Positions 17,425 to 28,440 of a stretch of DNA of 64,000 bases are shown here, one piece after another. The notes beneath the pieces are model-generated. The model had not been told where the DNA came from, searched no databases, and saw nothing but the letters and a program-made list of their open reading frames with translations. The DNA comes from Aureibaculum algae (GTDB lineage Bacteria; Bacteroidota; Bacteroidia; Flavobacteriales; Flavobacteriaceae). The first letter of the stretch is position 1; the number at the start of each line of letters is the position of its first letter. Where the stretch lies: assembly GCF_006065315.1 (NCBI RefSeq), contig NZ_CP040749.1, forward strand, positions 3,866,001 through 3,930,000, written 5' to 3'. A program made the translations under genes and the position numbers.

Positions 17425-18714
17425 TTATTTTATCATTAAACTACTTCCGAATCTCTCAAAAATAGCTTTATCTAATTCTTCTCTATGATTAGGATGTGCA
17501 ATATCACGTAAGGCTTGTGCACGTTGTTTTAATGTTTTTCCAAACAAAAATGCAACACCATATTCCGTAGCTACATATCTCGCATGAGCTCTAGTTGTAA
17601 CTACACCAGCACCATATTTTAACATAGGTACAATCTTAGAAACCCCTTTTAAAGTTTCAGATGTAATAGCAATAATTGGCTTACCACCTTCAGACAATGC
17701 AGATCCTCGCATAAAGTCCATTTGCCCACCAACACCAGAGAACATTCTTGTACCAATTGAATCAGCACAAACTTGACCTGTAAAATCTATTTCAATAGCA
17801 GAGTTAATGGCTGTTGCTCTTGGGTTTTGACGGATAATTGCGGTGTCATTTACATAAGCAATATCTTTCATTTCTATTTCAGGATTATCATCCATAAAAT
17901 CATACAACCTGCGTGTTCCCATTGCAAATCCAGAAACAATTTTAAATGGATTTACTTTTTTCTGAGAACCGTTTACAACACCTTTTTCTACTAAATCAAT
18001 AATACCTTCAGCAAACATTTCAGTATGTACACCTAAATTTTTATGATTGGTTAAAAAGCTTAAAACTGCATTAGGAATAGCACCAATACCCATTTGAAGG
18101 GTGGCTCCATCTTCAATAATACCAGCCACATTTTTTCCAATTTGTATTTCTGCTTCCGAAGGAGTGACTAAATTCATTTCATGAAGTTCTTCAACTATTT
18201 CTACACAAGCATCAAAGTTTTTTATGTGCACCAAAGCGTCGCCAAAAGTACGTGGCATACGTGGGTTTATTTGTGCAATAACTTTTTTAGTTTTTTCAAT
18301 AGCAGCAATTACAATATCTACAGAAACTCCTAATGAACAAAACCCATGTTTGTCTGGCGGTGAAACATTTACCATTACCACATCTAAGTCCATATAACCT
18401 TCGCGAAATAAACTTGGTATATCACTTAAAAAAATTGGAATATAGTCTACGGTTTTACCCACCATTTTTCTAACATTTCCACCAATAAAAAAGGCATTCG
18501 TATGGAAACTTTCACTCAATTCTGGAGCCACATAGCCACATTCACCTTCTGTATGTAAATGTACTAATTCTACATTTCTCAATTCAGGTGCTCTGGCAAC
18601 CATTGCCTTAATCAATTCTTGCGGTGTAGCAGAACCTCCTTGAATTAATACTCTATCTCCCGACTTTATATGCTTTACAGCTTCTGCCGCTGACATTTTA
18701 TTTGGTATGTTCAT
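17425..18714 (-). CDS. Acetyl-CoA hydrolase/CoA-transferase family protein, probable propionyl-CoA:succinate type
   Basis: A 429-residue enzyme of the family that includes 4-hydroxybutyrate CoA-transferase, succinyl-CoA:acetate CoA-transferase and propionyl-CoA:succinate CoA-transferase. Signs are SGDRVLIQGGSATPQELIKAM near the start, MGIGAIPNAVL (CoA-binding region) and the catalytic Glu232 in GVHTEMFAEG, which forms the glutamyl-CoA intermediate. The length suits the 4-hydroxybutyrate CoA-transferase branch. It lies between the decarboxylase beta subunit (29-base gap) and mutA (68-base gap), which makes transfer of CoA from propionyl-CoA to succinate or acetate the likeliest reaction; the exact acceptor is inferred from context. 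Confidence 0.85.
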   Translation of the reverse strand: MNIPNKMSAAEAVKHIKSGDRVLIQGGSATPQELIKAMVARAPELRNVELVHLHTEGECGYVAPELSESFHTNAFFIGGNVRKMVGKTVDYIPIFLSDIPSLFREGYMDLDVVMVNVSPPDKHGFCSLGVSVDIVIAAIEKTKKVIAQINPRMPRTFGDALVHIKNFDACVEIVEELHEMNLVTPSEAEIQIGKNVAGIIEDGATLQMGIGAIPNAVLSFLTNHKNLGVHTEMFAEGIIDLVEKGVVNGSQKKVNPFKIVSGFAMGTRRLYDFMDDNPEIEMKDIAYVNDTAIIRQNPRATAINSAIEIDFTGQVCADSIGTRMFSGVGGQMDFMRGSALSEGGKPIIAITSETLKGVSKIVPMLKYGAGVVTTRAHARYVATEYGVAFLFGKTLKQRAQALRDIAHPNHREELDKAIFERFGSSLMIK

Positions 18715-18743
18715 TTTCTTGTTATTTTAGTTTGAATAAATTG

Positions 18744-20060
18744 TTATGATAAAAAACTTAATAAGATACCCGCAGCAATTGCAGAACCAATTACACCGGC
18801 AACATTTGGTGCCATAGCGTGCATCAATAAGTAATTATGAGGATCTGATTTTAAAGCTTCCGCATGTACTACCCTTGCACTATCTGGTACAGCAGAAACA
18901 CCTGCAGCTCCAATTAATGGATTTATTTTATTGTCACCTTTTAGGAAAAGGTTCATCAATTTAGCAAAAAATAAACCACCCATAGTTGCAATTACAAATG
19001 ATAACGCACCTAATCCGAAAATTAATAAGGAATCACTTGTGATAAAAATATCTGCCTGAGTAGATGCTCCTACCGTAACTCCTAATAAAATAGTTACAAT
19101 ATCAATCATTTTAGTTCTTGCAGTATCTGCTAATCTTTCAGTTCTACCAGATTCTTTCAATAAATTACCAAAGAAAAGCATACCTAATAATGGTAACGCA
19201 CTAGGAGAAATAAAAGTAGTTAATATTAAAGCTGCTACTGGAAAGATCATTTTTTCCTTTTGAGAAACCGCTCTTGGTGGTTTCATTCTAATTTTTCTAT
19301 CTTTTTTAGAGATTAACAATCTCATAATAGGAGGTTGAATTACAGGTACTAAAGCCATATAAGAATAAGCTGCAATTGCTATTGGGCCAATTAAATTTTT
19401 AACCGTTGTACCATCTGCTAAAATATTAACACCATTGGCTAATTTAGAGGAAAGGAAAATTGCAGTAGGGCCATCGGCTCCACCAATGATTCCAATTGCA
19501 CCTGCTTCAGGTAATTTAAAACCTAAGTAAAGAGCTCCCATAAATGTTGCAAAAACCCCAATTTGTGCTGCTGCTCCCAACAACATTAATTTTGGATTTG
19601 CTATTAGAGATGAGAAATCTGTCATGGCACCAATCCCTAAAAATATCAAGGGTGGATAAATACCTTTTACAACTCCAAAATATAAAAAGTTCAACACAGA
19701 TCCACTTTCATAGATACCTGTCATATTACCTGTTACAAAAGGAATATTACCTATAATTACACCAGCACCGATAGGTATTAAAAGTAATGGTTCGTAATCA
19801 AATTTTATTCCTAAATAAATAAATACAATACCAATAATTATCATGACTAAATGTCCACCTGTGACATTTGCAAAACCTGTATAATTATAAAATTGTTTTA
19901 TACCTTCAAACGCTTCACTCACAAAACTTTCGTTTTCGACATTTTCAAGCTGTTCGATACCTTGTGAATTAGTGTCTTTAGTTGTTGTATTCAAACCTAA
20001 AACCGGTCTGATAAAGATGAGAAGTGACAACACTCCGAATATTATTAATACTTTCTTCAT
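18744..20060 (-). CDS. mmdB: Sodium-pumping decarboxylase beta subunit (methylmalonyl-CoA/oxaloacetate type)
   Basis: A 438-residue integral membrane subunit that carries out decarboxylation of carboxybiotin and exports Na+. From residue ~58 it follows the family: GFANVTGGHLVMIIIGIVFIYLGIKFDYEPLLLIPIGAG, then GGADGPTAIF with the Na+-site Asp196, and AAGVSAVPDSARVVHAEAL in the second conserved region, ending NVAGVIGSAIAAGILLSF. The first ~55 residues are extra compared with the classical subunit: a signal-like hydrophobic start and a Thr/Asn/Glu-rich linker. Neighbours supply the biotin carrier, gamma subunit and carboxyltransferase, so this is a complete pump. Confidence 0.94.
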   Translation of the reverse strand: MKKVLIIFGVLSLLIFIRPVLGLNTTTKDTNSQGIEQLENVENESFVSEAFEGIKQFYNYTGFANVTGGHLVMIIIGIVFIYLGIKFDYEPLLLIPIGAGVIIGNIPFVTGNMTGIYESGSVLNFLYFGVVKGIYPPLIFLGIGAMTDFSSLIANPKLMLLGAAAQIGVFATFMGALYLGFKLPEAGAIGIIGGADGPTAIFLSSKLANGVNILADGTTVKNLIGPIAIAAYSYMALVPVIQPPIMRLLISKKDRKIRMKPPRAVSQKEKMIFPVAALILTTFISPSALPLLGMLFFGNLLKESGRTERLADTARTKMIDIVTILLGVTVGASTQADIFITSDSLLIFGLGALSFVIATMGGLFFAKLMNLFLKGDNKINPLIGAAGVSAVPDSARVVHAEALKSDPHNYLLMHAMAPNVAGVIGSAIAAGILLSFLS

Positions 20061-20099
20061 TTTTCTACGTTTAAATTTATAAACCTTAAGGTTTATAAA

Positions 20100-20519
20100 T
20101 TATGATAATTCTATTAATACTTCACTCTGTAATACCTGCTGACCAGGCTTAATAAGAACAGCAGTTACTGTACCCGCTTTTTCCGCTGCTATTTGATTTT
20201 CCATTTTCATGGCATCTAATACTAGCAACCTGTCATTCACTTTTATAACATCACCAACTTTAACATCAATAGAAACTACAATACCAGGTATTGGAGCTAA
20301 AATTTTAGTTGTTGAAGAACTAGGGTTCACTTTTACAGGAGCTGAAGGAGTTTTAGCTGCAGAGCGTACCAATATTGGTGTCTTTGTTTTTTTAACTTCA
20401 GCTTTCATTTCCACGACATAATCAGTTCCATTTACCTCTAAATTTATTAGATTATCTTCATGGGAAACAATTTTTACACTGTAACTATTGTCGTATATTT
20501 TAAATTTAAAATTTTTCAT
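20100..20519 (-). CDS. mmdC: Biotin carboxyl carrier subunit of the Na+-pumping decarboxylase
   Basis: A 139-residue biotinyl protein. The N-terminal ~45 residues are a small beta-rich domain (KFKIYDNSYSVKIVSHEDNLINLEV), then a Lys/Ala/Pro/Ser linker (residues ~45-68), then the biotinyl domain with ILAPIPGIVVSIDVKVGD and the biotin-accepting Lys105 in DAMKMEN, ending in PGQQVLQSEVLIELS. It carries CO2 from the carboxyltransferase to the membrane beta subunit. It sits 39 bases upstream of mmdB in the operon. Biotin protein ligase is not in this window. Confidence 0.93.
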   Translation of the reverse strand: MKNFKFKIYDNSYSVKIVSHEDNLINLEVNGTDYVVEMKAEVKKTKTPILVRSAAKTPSAPVKVNPSSSTTKILAPIPGIVVSIDVKVGDVIKVNDRLLVLDAMKMENQIAAEKAGTVTAVLIKPGQQVLQSEVLIELS

Positions 20520-20577
20520 TATTATTTATATTAAGGAATTCATTATGAAAATTAATTTATAAACCATCCAGAATCAA

Positions 20578-20946
20578 TTATAATTTCTGGTGGGTACCAT
20601 ATATTTTAGAACTCCATGGTGAGTATAATTTTCTAGCTTGTTTAATGGTTAATATTGCATTCTCATTATCGTGCTGCTCATTAAAGTACATGTGCAATGC
20701 CGTTGCAATTGCAGCAGCAGTTTCACCTGTAAAATCTTTTTCACTTTTAATGACAACTGATGTTTCTTTTTTTTCTTCCTTTTTACCTAAACTTTTCAAT
20801 GCTTTATATGCATTGAGTAATGCAGGTACTCCTAATTTAAAAAACACAGTTAACAAAATCAATGAACTAAAAACTATAAATAAGCCTGTTGCTAGGATAA
20901 TGTATCCTTCGCTTATTGTATCTATTTGTAATGGTAGATTTATCAT
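20578..20946 (-). CDS. OadG/MmdD-like gamma (delta) subunit of the Na+-pumping decarboxylase
   Basis: A 122-residue protein with one N-terminal membrane helix (GYIILATGLFIVFSSLILLTVFF) and a soluble tail with KSLGKKEEKKE and GETAAAIATALHMYFNEQHDNE. The pattern of a single helix, a charged linker and a short Ala/Ile-rich helix (TAAAIATAL) is typical of OadG-family subunits, which assemble carboxyltransferase and beta subunit. It ends with KIYGTHQKL, lacking a His-rich zinc-binding tail as seen in enterobacterial OadG. Its ATG and the TAA of mmdA share one base (20946). Confidence 0.88.
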   Translation of the reverse strand: MINLPLQIDTISEGYIILATGLFIVFSSLILLTVFFKLGVPALLNAYKALKSLGKKEEKKETSVVIKSEKDFTGETAAAIATALHMYFNEQHDNENAILTIKQARKLYSPWSSKIYGTHQKL

Positions 20947-22505
20947 TATAATGGTATGTTTGAATGTTTTTTAGGTGGATTTACTACTTTCTTATTGGCA
21001 AGTAATTCCAATCCTCTAATTATTCTAAAACGTGTATTTCTAGGTTCAATAACATCATCGATAAAACCATATTTAGCAGCCACATAAGGGTTTGCAAACT
21101 TGGCATTGTATTCATCTTCTTTTTTATCGATATAGTCTTGTTTCTCATCAGCATCATCAATCTTTCTGATTGCTGAACCTTCTAATACCTCAACGGCTCC
21201 TTTAGCTCCCATTACCGCAATTTCTGCAGTTGGCCATGCATAATTTAGATCGCCTCTTAATTGTTTACAGCTCATTACATCATGTGCTCCACCGTAAGAT
21301 TTACGTAAGGTAATAGTGATTTTTGGCACTGTAGCTTCTCCATAAGCAAATAATAATTTTGCACCATGAAGAATAATTCCACCATACTCTTGACCTGTTC
21401 CTGGTAAGAAACCTGGTACATCAACAAGCGTTACAATTGGAATATTAAATGCATCACAAAAACGTACAAATCTCGCTGCTTTTCTTGAAGCTTCAGTGTC
21501 TAATACACCAGCAAAAAACTTAGGTTGATTAGCTACAATTCCTACTGGGTGACCATTAAATCTAGCAAAACCAACAACGATATTACGAGCATAATTTCTA
21601 TGAACTTCTGTAAATTCTCCATTATCTGTAATGGTTGAGATCACATCAACTATATCATAAGGTTCGTTAGGGTTTTCAGGAATAATTGCATTTAGCACAT
21701 CATCTAATCTATCAATAGGGTCAGAAGTTACAATACTTGGTGGATCTTCCAAATTATTTGAAGGAAGGTAACTCATTAATTTTCTAATCAATAGAAGATT
21801 CTCCTCATCAGATTCTGCAAGGAAATGAGAAACTCCAGATTTTGTTGAATGGATATTGGCACCACCTAATTGCTCAGCAGTGACAACCTCTCCTGTAACT
21901 GTTTTAACTACTTTTGGGCCAGTAACAAACATATAACTAGTTTGGTCTGTCATTATCGTAAAATCTGTTAATGCTGGTGAGTAAACTGCACCACCCGCAC
22001 AAGGACCTAAGATTGAAGAAATTTGAGGAATAACCCCAGATGCCATAATGTTTCTTTGGAAAATTTCAGCATATCCAGCTAATGATCTAACCCCTTCTTG
22101 GATACGTGCTCCACCACTATCATTTAATCCTATAACAGGTACACCAATTTTCATGGCCATATCCATTACTTTACAAATTTTAAGAGCGTATGTTTCTGAA
22201 AGCGAACCTCCAAATACAGTAAAATCTTGAGCAAAAATATAAACAATACGACCATCAATTGTACCGTGTCCAGTTACAACACCATCAGAAAGATAAATTT
22301 GTTTATCTAATCCAAAAGATTTTGTTCGGTGTGTAACAAACATATCAAATTCTTCAAAACTATCATCATCTAATAATATATCGATACGTTCACGTGCTGT
22401 TAATTTTCCTTTAGCATGTTGAGAATCAATTCGTTTTTCACCACCGCCTAATTTTGCTTTGGCTCTTTTTTCAATTAATTCATTAATTTTATCTTGATTT
22501 GCCAT
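20946..22505 (-). CDS. mmdA: Methylmalonyl-CoA decarboxylase alpha subunit (acyl-CoA carboxyltransferase)
   Basis: A 519-residue biotin-dependent carboxyltransferase of the MmdA/PccB family. Landmarks: [22 protein letters not shown] at the start, [20 protein letters not shown] and [16 protein letters not shown] (first oxyanion region), [21 protein letters not shown] and [15 protein letters not shown] (second oxyanion region), ending near [11 protein letters not shown] as in PccB/MmdA. In this operon it transfers the carboxyl group between methylmalonyl-CoA and the biotin carrier. With an AccC-type biotin carboxylase from elsewhere it could also work as propionyl-CoA carboxylase, so both roles remain open. 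Confidence 0.94.
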   Translation of the reverse strand: MANQDKINELIEKRAKAKLGGGEKRIDSQHAKGKLTARERIDILLDDDSFEEFDMFVTHRTKSFGLDKQIYLSDGVVTGHGTIDGRIVYIFAQDFTVFGGSLSETYALKICKVMDMAMKIGVPVIGLNDSGGARIQEGVRSLAGYAEIFQRNIMASGVIPQISSILGPCAGGAVYSPALTDFTIMTDQTSYMFVTGPKVVKTVTGEVVTAEQLGGANIHSTKSGVSHFLAESDEENLLLIRKLMSYLPSNNLEDPPSIVTSDPIDRLDDVLNAIIPENPNEPYDIVDVISTITDNGEFTEVHRNYARNIVVGFARFNGHPVGIVANQPKFFAGVLDTEASRKAARFVRFCDAFNIPIVTLVDVPGFLPGTGQEYGGIILHGAKLLFAYGEATVPKITITLRKSYGGAHDVMSCKQLRGDLNYAWPTAEIAVMGAKGAVEVLEGSAIRKIDDADEKQDYIDKKEDEYNAKFANPYVAAKYGFIDDVIEPRNTRFRIIRGLELLANKKVVNPPKKHSNIPL

Positions 22506-22533
22506 TTTTATATAACTATTTTTATTTTTTTCT

Positions 22534-22938
22534 TTATTGTTTTGAACAAAGTTCTGTTAGCACTCCAAGTGTTGATTTTGGATGTAAAAAGCCGATATTT
22601 AAACCTTCTGCTCCTTTACGAGACACTTTATCAATTAACCTTACACCTCTTTCTTCAGCAGTTTGAAGTGCTTTTGTAGCATCATCAACAGCAAAAGCAA
22701 TGTGGTGTATACCTTGACCTTTTTTCTCTATAAATTTACCAATTGGACCATCAGGCGATGTGCTTTCAAGTAATTCTATTTTTGTATTACCTACTAAAAA
22801 AAACGCTGTTTTCACTTTCTGATCAATTACTTCTTCAATGCTATAGCATTTCATGCCTAAAACTCCTTCATAATATTTAATTGATTCTTCTAAGTTATCG
22901 ACCGCTATGCCGATATGTTCGATGTGCGAAATATTCAT
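22534..22938 (-). CDS. mce: Methylmalonyl-CoA epimerase
   Basis: A 134-residue vicinal-oxygen-chelate fold enzyme that interconverts (S)- and (R)-methylmalonyl-CoA, linking the decarboxylase (S) with the mutase (R). The two beta-alpha-beta-beta-beta modules are clear: [24 protein letters not shown] with the metal ligand His, [28 protein letters not shown] with the second metal His, and [11 protein letters not shown] with the ligand Glu. It is the first gene of the operon, 28 bases before mmdA. The upstream region holds an inverted repeat (23015-23028) beside a near-consensus -7 element. Confidence 0.95.
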   Translation of the reverse strand: MNISHIEHIGIAVDNLEESIKYYEGVLGMKCYSIEEVIDQKVKTAFFLVGNTKIELLESTSPDGPIGKFIEKKGQGIHHIAFAVDDATKALQTAEERGVRLIDKVSRKGAEGLNIGFLHPKSTLGVLTELCSKQ

Positions 22939-23006
22939 AAGTATAGATTTTTAATTAATTATATTATTACTTCTTATTACACTGTAAAATTATATAATGG
23001 GCTCAC

Positions 23007-23028
23007 CAAATAATATGACAGATGTCAT
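23007..23028 (-). promoter_or_regulatory. Candidate mce promoter and operator
   Basis: Minus strand ATTATTTG at 23014-23007 is one base off the -7 consensus. Directly upstream lies ATGACA-GA-TGTCAT (23015-23028), a perfect 6-bp inverted repeat with a 2-base centre, in the place of the -7/-33 spacer. This suggests a repressor-type site controlling the propionate/methylmalonyl operon. The remainder of the 399-base gap 22939-23337 holds the pyrG promoter and leader; I see no cobalamin riboswitch motif in it. Confidence 0.4.
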
Positions 23029-23200
23029 GTTATTTATGAAGTTACGATAACCTTTTCGTTAATATTTTTAGATACAACTTTTTGTTCAGTAAAACAAAAA
23101 ATCTAAAGTAAAAAAATCAACTCTCAAAACATTTTAAGTCTCACTTACTCCAAAACCAATACGGTCAAATTACATTTTAGAACATTCCAACAATTTTCAT

Positions 23201-23230
23201 TTGTCATTACGTTTAGAGTTTGTACTTTTG
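23201..23230 (+). promoter_or_regulatory. Promoter of pyrG
   Basis: TTG at 23201-23203, 19 bp spacer, TACTTTTG at 23223-23230: full Bacteroidota consensus. The start of transcription would be near 23237, leaving an unusually long leader of about 100 bases before pyrG. Confidence 0.72.
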
Positions 23231-23247
23231 ACCAAACCAAATAGTAT

Positions 23248-23334
23248 ATGAAACGAGCATGTTCAATATCTCATCTTCTACGAGAAAGTCAAATGGCGAA
23301 CAGCATGCGAACTCTTAAAAACATTAAATATTAA
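23248..23334 (+). CDS. Possible 28-residue leader peptide upstream of pyrG
   Basis: ATG at 23248 to TAA at 23332-23334, 28 codons, starting MKRACSISHLLRESQMANSM and ending in Lys and Tyr. It fills nearly the whole pyrG leader, begins about 11 bases after the predicted transcription start and stops three bases before the pyrG ATG. This position would allow translational coupling or attenuation control. The peptide is basic, with no run of one amino acid and no match I recognise, so a chance ORF cannot be excluded. Confidence 0.3.
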   Translation: MKRACSISHLLRESQMANSMRTLKNIKY

Positions 23335-25439
<2,105 letters not shown>

Positions 25440-26155
25440 CCTATTGTTCTTACTTTTCTTCACGATATCTTTTTCTCAAGGAATCGGGTCTACAAAGAAA
25501 GATTCTGTTTATTTAAATAAATATGGTTTACGTATTGGGATAGATTTATACAACCCCATACACACTGTATTAGACGATGCTAGAAAAGGATTTGAAATTG
25601 TAGGAGATTATCGCATTTCTAAAAAATATTTTATTGCGGCAGAATTAGGCTATATAGAAAATACAACGGACGAAGATTTTATTAATTTCACCACTAACGG
25701 TTCCTACATCAAATTAGGTATTGATTACAATGCCTATGAAAACTGGTTAGACATGGAAAACATGATCTATGTTGGTTTTCGTTACGGTTTTAGCACATTC
25801 AGTCAAACCCTAAATTCATATACAATAAATAACGACCCCTTTTATGACGATGTTAGCATTGTTCAAAATGGGCAAGAGTTTGATGGTTTAAATGGACATT
25901 GGGGTGAAATTGTGTTAGGTGTAAAAGCTGAATTATTCAAGAATTTATTTATGGGATTTAGCTTTAGTGGTAAAAAAATATTAACCTCAAAACAACCTGA
26001 TAATTTTAAAAACTTATTTATTCCAGGCTTCAATCGTGTCTTTTTAAACAACTCCGGATTCAGCTTTAATTACACACTTTCTTATTTAATTCCGCTGTAT
26101 AAAAAGGCGAAATGATAATTTTTCTTTAATTTTACTACTACTAAAAGAATTTAGC

Positions 26156-27106
26156 ATGCAAAATATACCAAGTGTAGATTTATCTGATTTTCTATCTGAT
26201 GACCCTAAAAGAAAACAAAAATTCGTCAACGAGATTGGCAAAGCCTATGAAGACATTGGCTTTGTTGCTTTAAAGGGGCATTTTTTAAGCGATAATTTGG
26301 TTGATAATTTATATAGTGAAATAAAAAAATTCTTCGCTCTTCCTCTCGAAACCAAACACAACTATGAAATAGAAGGCATTGGTGGACAACGCGGTTATGT
26401 TTCTTTTGGAAAAGAAAGTGCAAAGGGTAAAAAAGAAGGCGATTTAAAAGAGTTTTGGCATTTTGGTCAATATGTAGAAGATGATAATAAACTAAAAGCA
26501 GAATATCCTGATAATGTAACTGTAAAAGAATTACCTGAATTTAATAAAGTAGGTAAAGAAACGTATCAGATGTTAGAAAAAACCGGTGTTTATGTCTTGA
26601 GAGCTCTAGCTCTATTTTTAGATTTAGATGAACATTATTTTGACAATTATATAAAAAACGGCAACAGTATTTTAAGACCTATTCATTATCCACCCATTAC
26701 CAGTGAACCAAAAGATGCTGTAAGAGCAGCAGCCCATGGTGACATCAACTTAATTACATTATTAATGGGTGCTCAAGGTAGAGGTTTGCAAGTACAAAAT
26801 CATAAAGGGGAATGGTTAGATGCTATTGCACAACCTGACGAAGTGGTTATTAATGTTGGTGATATGCTTTCTCGTCATTCTAACAATAGGTTAAAATCTA
26901 CTATTCATAGGGTTGTAAACCCACCTAGAGAAAATTGGGGAACGTCACGTTATTCTATTCCATTCTTTATGCACCCTATTAGCGAAATGCCTCTTAATTG
27001 TTTAGAAAACTGTATTGATAGTGAACATCCTAAATTATATGATGATATTACTGCAGGTGAGTTTTTAACGGAACGACTAATAGAATTAGGCTTAATAAAA
27101 AAGTAA
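26156..27106 (+). CDS. Isopenicillin N synthase-like 2-oxoglutarate/Fe(II) oxygenase
   Basis: A 316-residue member of the 2OG-Fe(II) oxygenase superfamily. The N-terminal DIOX_N part is IPSVDLSDFLSDDPKRKQKF and YEDIGFVALKGHFLSDNLVD; the catalytic jelly roll has the iron ligands in AAHGDINLITLLM (His-x-Asp) and HRVVNPPRENW (distal His), and the 2-oxoglutarate Arg in SRYSIPFFMHP (Arg-x-Ser). It is cytosolic and probably oxidises a small molecule; the substrate is unknown. It stands alone between the DUF6048 gene and the SUI1-like gene, with 40 and 56 bases on either side. Confidence 0.87.
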   Translation: MQNIPSVDLSDFLSDDPKRKQKFVNEIGKAYEDIGFVALKGHFLSDNLVDNLYSEIKKFFALPLETKHNYEIEGIGGQRGYVSFGKESAKGKKEGDLKEFWHFGQYVEDDNKLKAEYPDNVTVKELPEFNKVGKETYQMLEKTGVYVLRALALFLDLDEHYFDNYIKNGNSILRPIHYPPITSEPKDAVRAAAHGDINLITLLMGAQGRGLQVQNHKGEWLDAIAQPDEVVINVGDMLSRHSNNRLKSTIHRVVNPPRENWGTSRYSIPFFMHPISEMPLNCLENCIDSEHPKLYDDITAGEFLTERLIELGLIKK

Positions 27107-27162
27107 CTATTCAAAGCCCATAATTCTAAAGCTTAATATCCAAAACCTCCTATTTTAATACA

Positions 27163-27489
27163 ATGGATTTACAAGATCAATTAAAAAATTTATTCCCAGA
27201 ACATAAACCTGAAAAGGAAGAAAAACCAAAAGAAAAGAGTACTATTTGGTTACAAGACGATCCTATTATTTGTAAATATGAAAAACGTAAGGGGAAACCT
27301 ATTACAATTTTAGAAGGGTATACTGGAGCAACGTCTGATTTTAAAAAATTAGCCAAAGAAATAAAAACAAAATTTAGCGTTGGTGGTAGCTTTAAAGATG
27401 ATAAAATTATTATCCAAGGCGATCTTAGAGATAAAATTATGGAGCTTTTAAAAGAAAAAGGCTTTGCTGTTAAACGAGTAGGAGGATAA
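27163..27489 (+). CDS. SUI1/eIF1-like translation factor (YciH family)
   Basis: A 108-residue protein with a charged, Glu/Lys-rich N-terminal part (residues ~10-28) and a C-terminal SUI1 domain: KRKGKPITILEGYTGATSDFKKLAKEIKTKF, SVGGSFKDDKIIIQGDLRDKIMELLKEKGF, KRVGG. The motif with Gly-Gly-x-x-Lys-Asp and IIIQGD is diagnostic. Eukaryotic eIF1 checks start codons; bacterial YciH is thought to act on initiation fidelity. It is a single gene, 70 bases before the nucleoside phosphorylase. Confidence 0.92.
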   Translation: MDLQDQLKNLFPEHKPEKEEKPKEKSTIWLQDDPIICKYEKRKGKPITILEGYTGATSDFKKLAKEIKTKFSVGGSFKDDKIIIQGDLRDKIMELLKEKGFAVKRVGG

Positions 27490-27558
27490 AATGGTTTACA
27501 CCTCACAACAGGCGGTAATCTTTAAAATCATATATTCTAATACCTAAAATTTCAAACA

Positions 27559-28440
27559 TTGAACACAAAACGTATTCCCGAATCTGAACTAATTTTAAAT
27601 AAAGATGGTAGTGTATATCATCTTAACTTAAAACCTGAACATATAGCAGACACCATTATTCTTGTTGGTGATCAGGATAGAGTTGCAAAGGTTGCCAATC
27701 ATTTTGATAGCATCATCTTTGAAACGCAAAAAAGAGAATTTAAAACCATAACAGGAATTTTAAAAGGTAAAAAACTTACGGTAATCTCAACAGGTATTGG
27801 ACCTGATAATATTGACATCGTAATGAATGAATTGGATGCATTGGTCAATATTAATCTAGACACTAGAATGATAAAACCAGAGCATAAAAAACTTTCAATT
27901 GTACGAATTGGTACTTCCGGTTCTTTGCAAAAGGATATACCTGTAGATCGTTTTGTTTTATCAAAGTATGGGCTAGGTATGGATGGAACATTACATTCAT
28001 ATGCCTGTGAACAGATACTTGAAAGTGATATTGAAAACGCTTTTATAAAACATACAGATTGGAGCAATAGAAAGGCTAGACCATATATTGTCAAAGGAAG
28101 TACTGTATTAGCTACCCTTTTATCAAGTAATGATACTTTTAGCGGCTTTACTGCAACTGCAAACGGATTTTACGGTCCTCAAGGACGAGTGCTTAGATTA
28201 GCTTTACAAGACGCCAAATTGAACTCTAAAATTGACAATTTCAGTTTCAATGGTTTAAAAATTACGAATCTTGAAATGGAAACTTCTGCCATTTATGGTT
28301 TAGCAAAACTATTAGGTCATGAGGCACTTTCTATGAATGCTATAATTGCGAATAGAGCAAATGGAACCTTCAGTAAGGATACACATAAAACCATAGAAAA
28401 GTTAATAAAATATACTTTAGATAAGCTAGTAACAGCATGA
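27559..28440 (+). CDS. Nucleoside phosphorylase (PNP/UDP family)
   Basis: A 293-residue member of the purine/uridine phosphorylase superfamily, splitting a nucleoside with phosphate into base and ribose-1-phosphate. It shows TIILVGDQDRVAKVANHFD (phosphate site region), VISTGIGPDNIDIVMNELDAL, VRIGTSGSLQKDIPVDRFVLS and LEMETSAIYGLAKLLGHEAL, the conserved E-M-E ribose motif. The start is TTG at 27559: no in-frame ATG exists before residue ~90 and a stop lies seven codons upstream, while the N-terminal ESELILNKDGSVYHLNL fits the family. The stop overlaps the next gene's ATG (ATGA). Confidence 0.9.
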   Translation: MNTKRIPESELILNKDGSVYHLNLKPEHIADTIILVGDQDRVAKVANHFDSIIFETQKREFKTITGILKGKKLTVISTGIGPDNIDIVMNELDALVNINLDTRMIKPEHKKLSIVRIGTSGSLQKDIPVDRFVLSKYGLGMDGTLHSYACEQILESDIENAFIKHTDWSNRKARPYIVKGSTVLATLLSSNDTFSGFTATANGFYGPQGRVLRLALQDAKLNSKIDNFSFNGLKITNLEMETSAIYGLAKLLGHEALSMNAIIANRANGTFSKDTHKTIEKLIKYTLDKLVTA

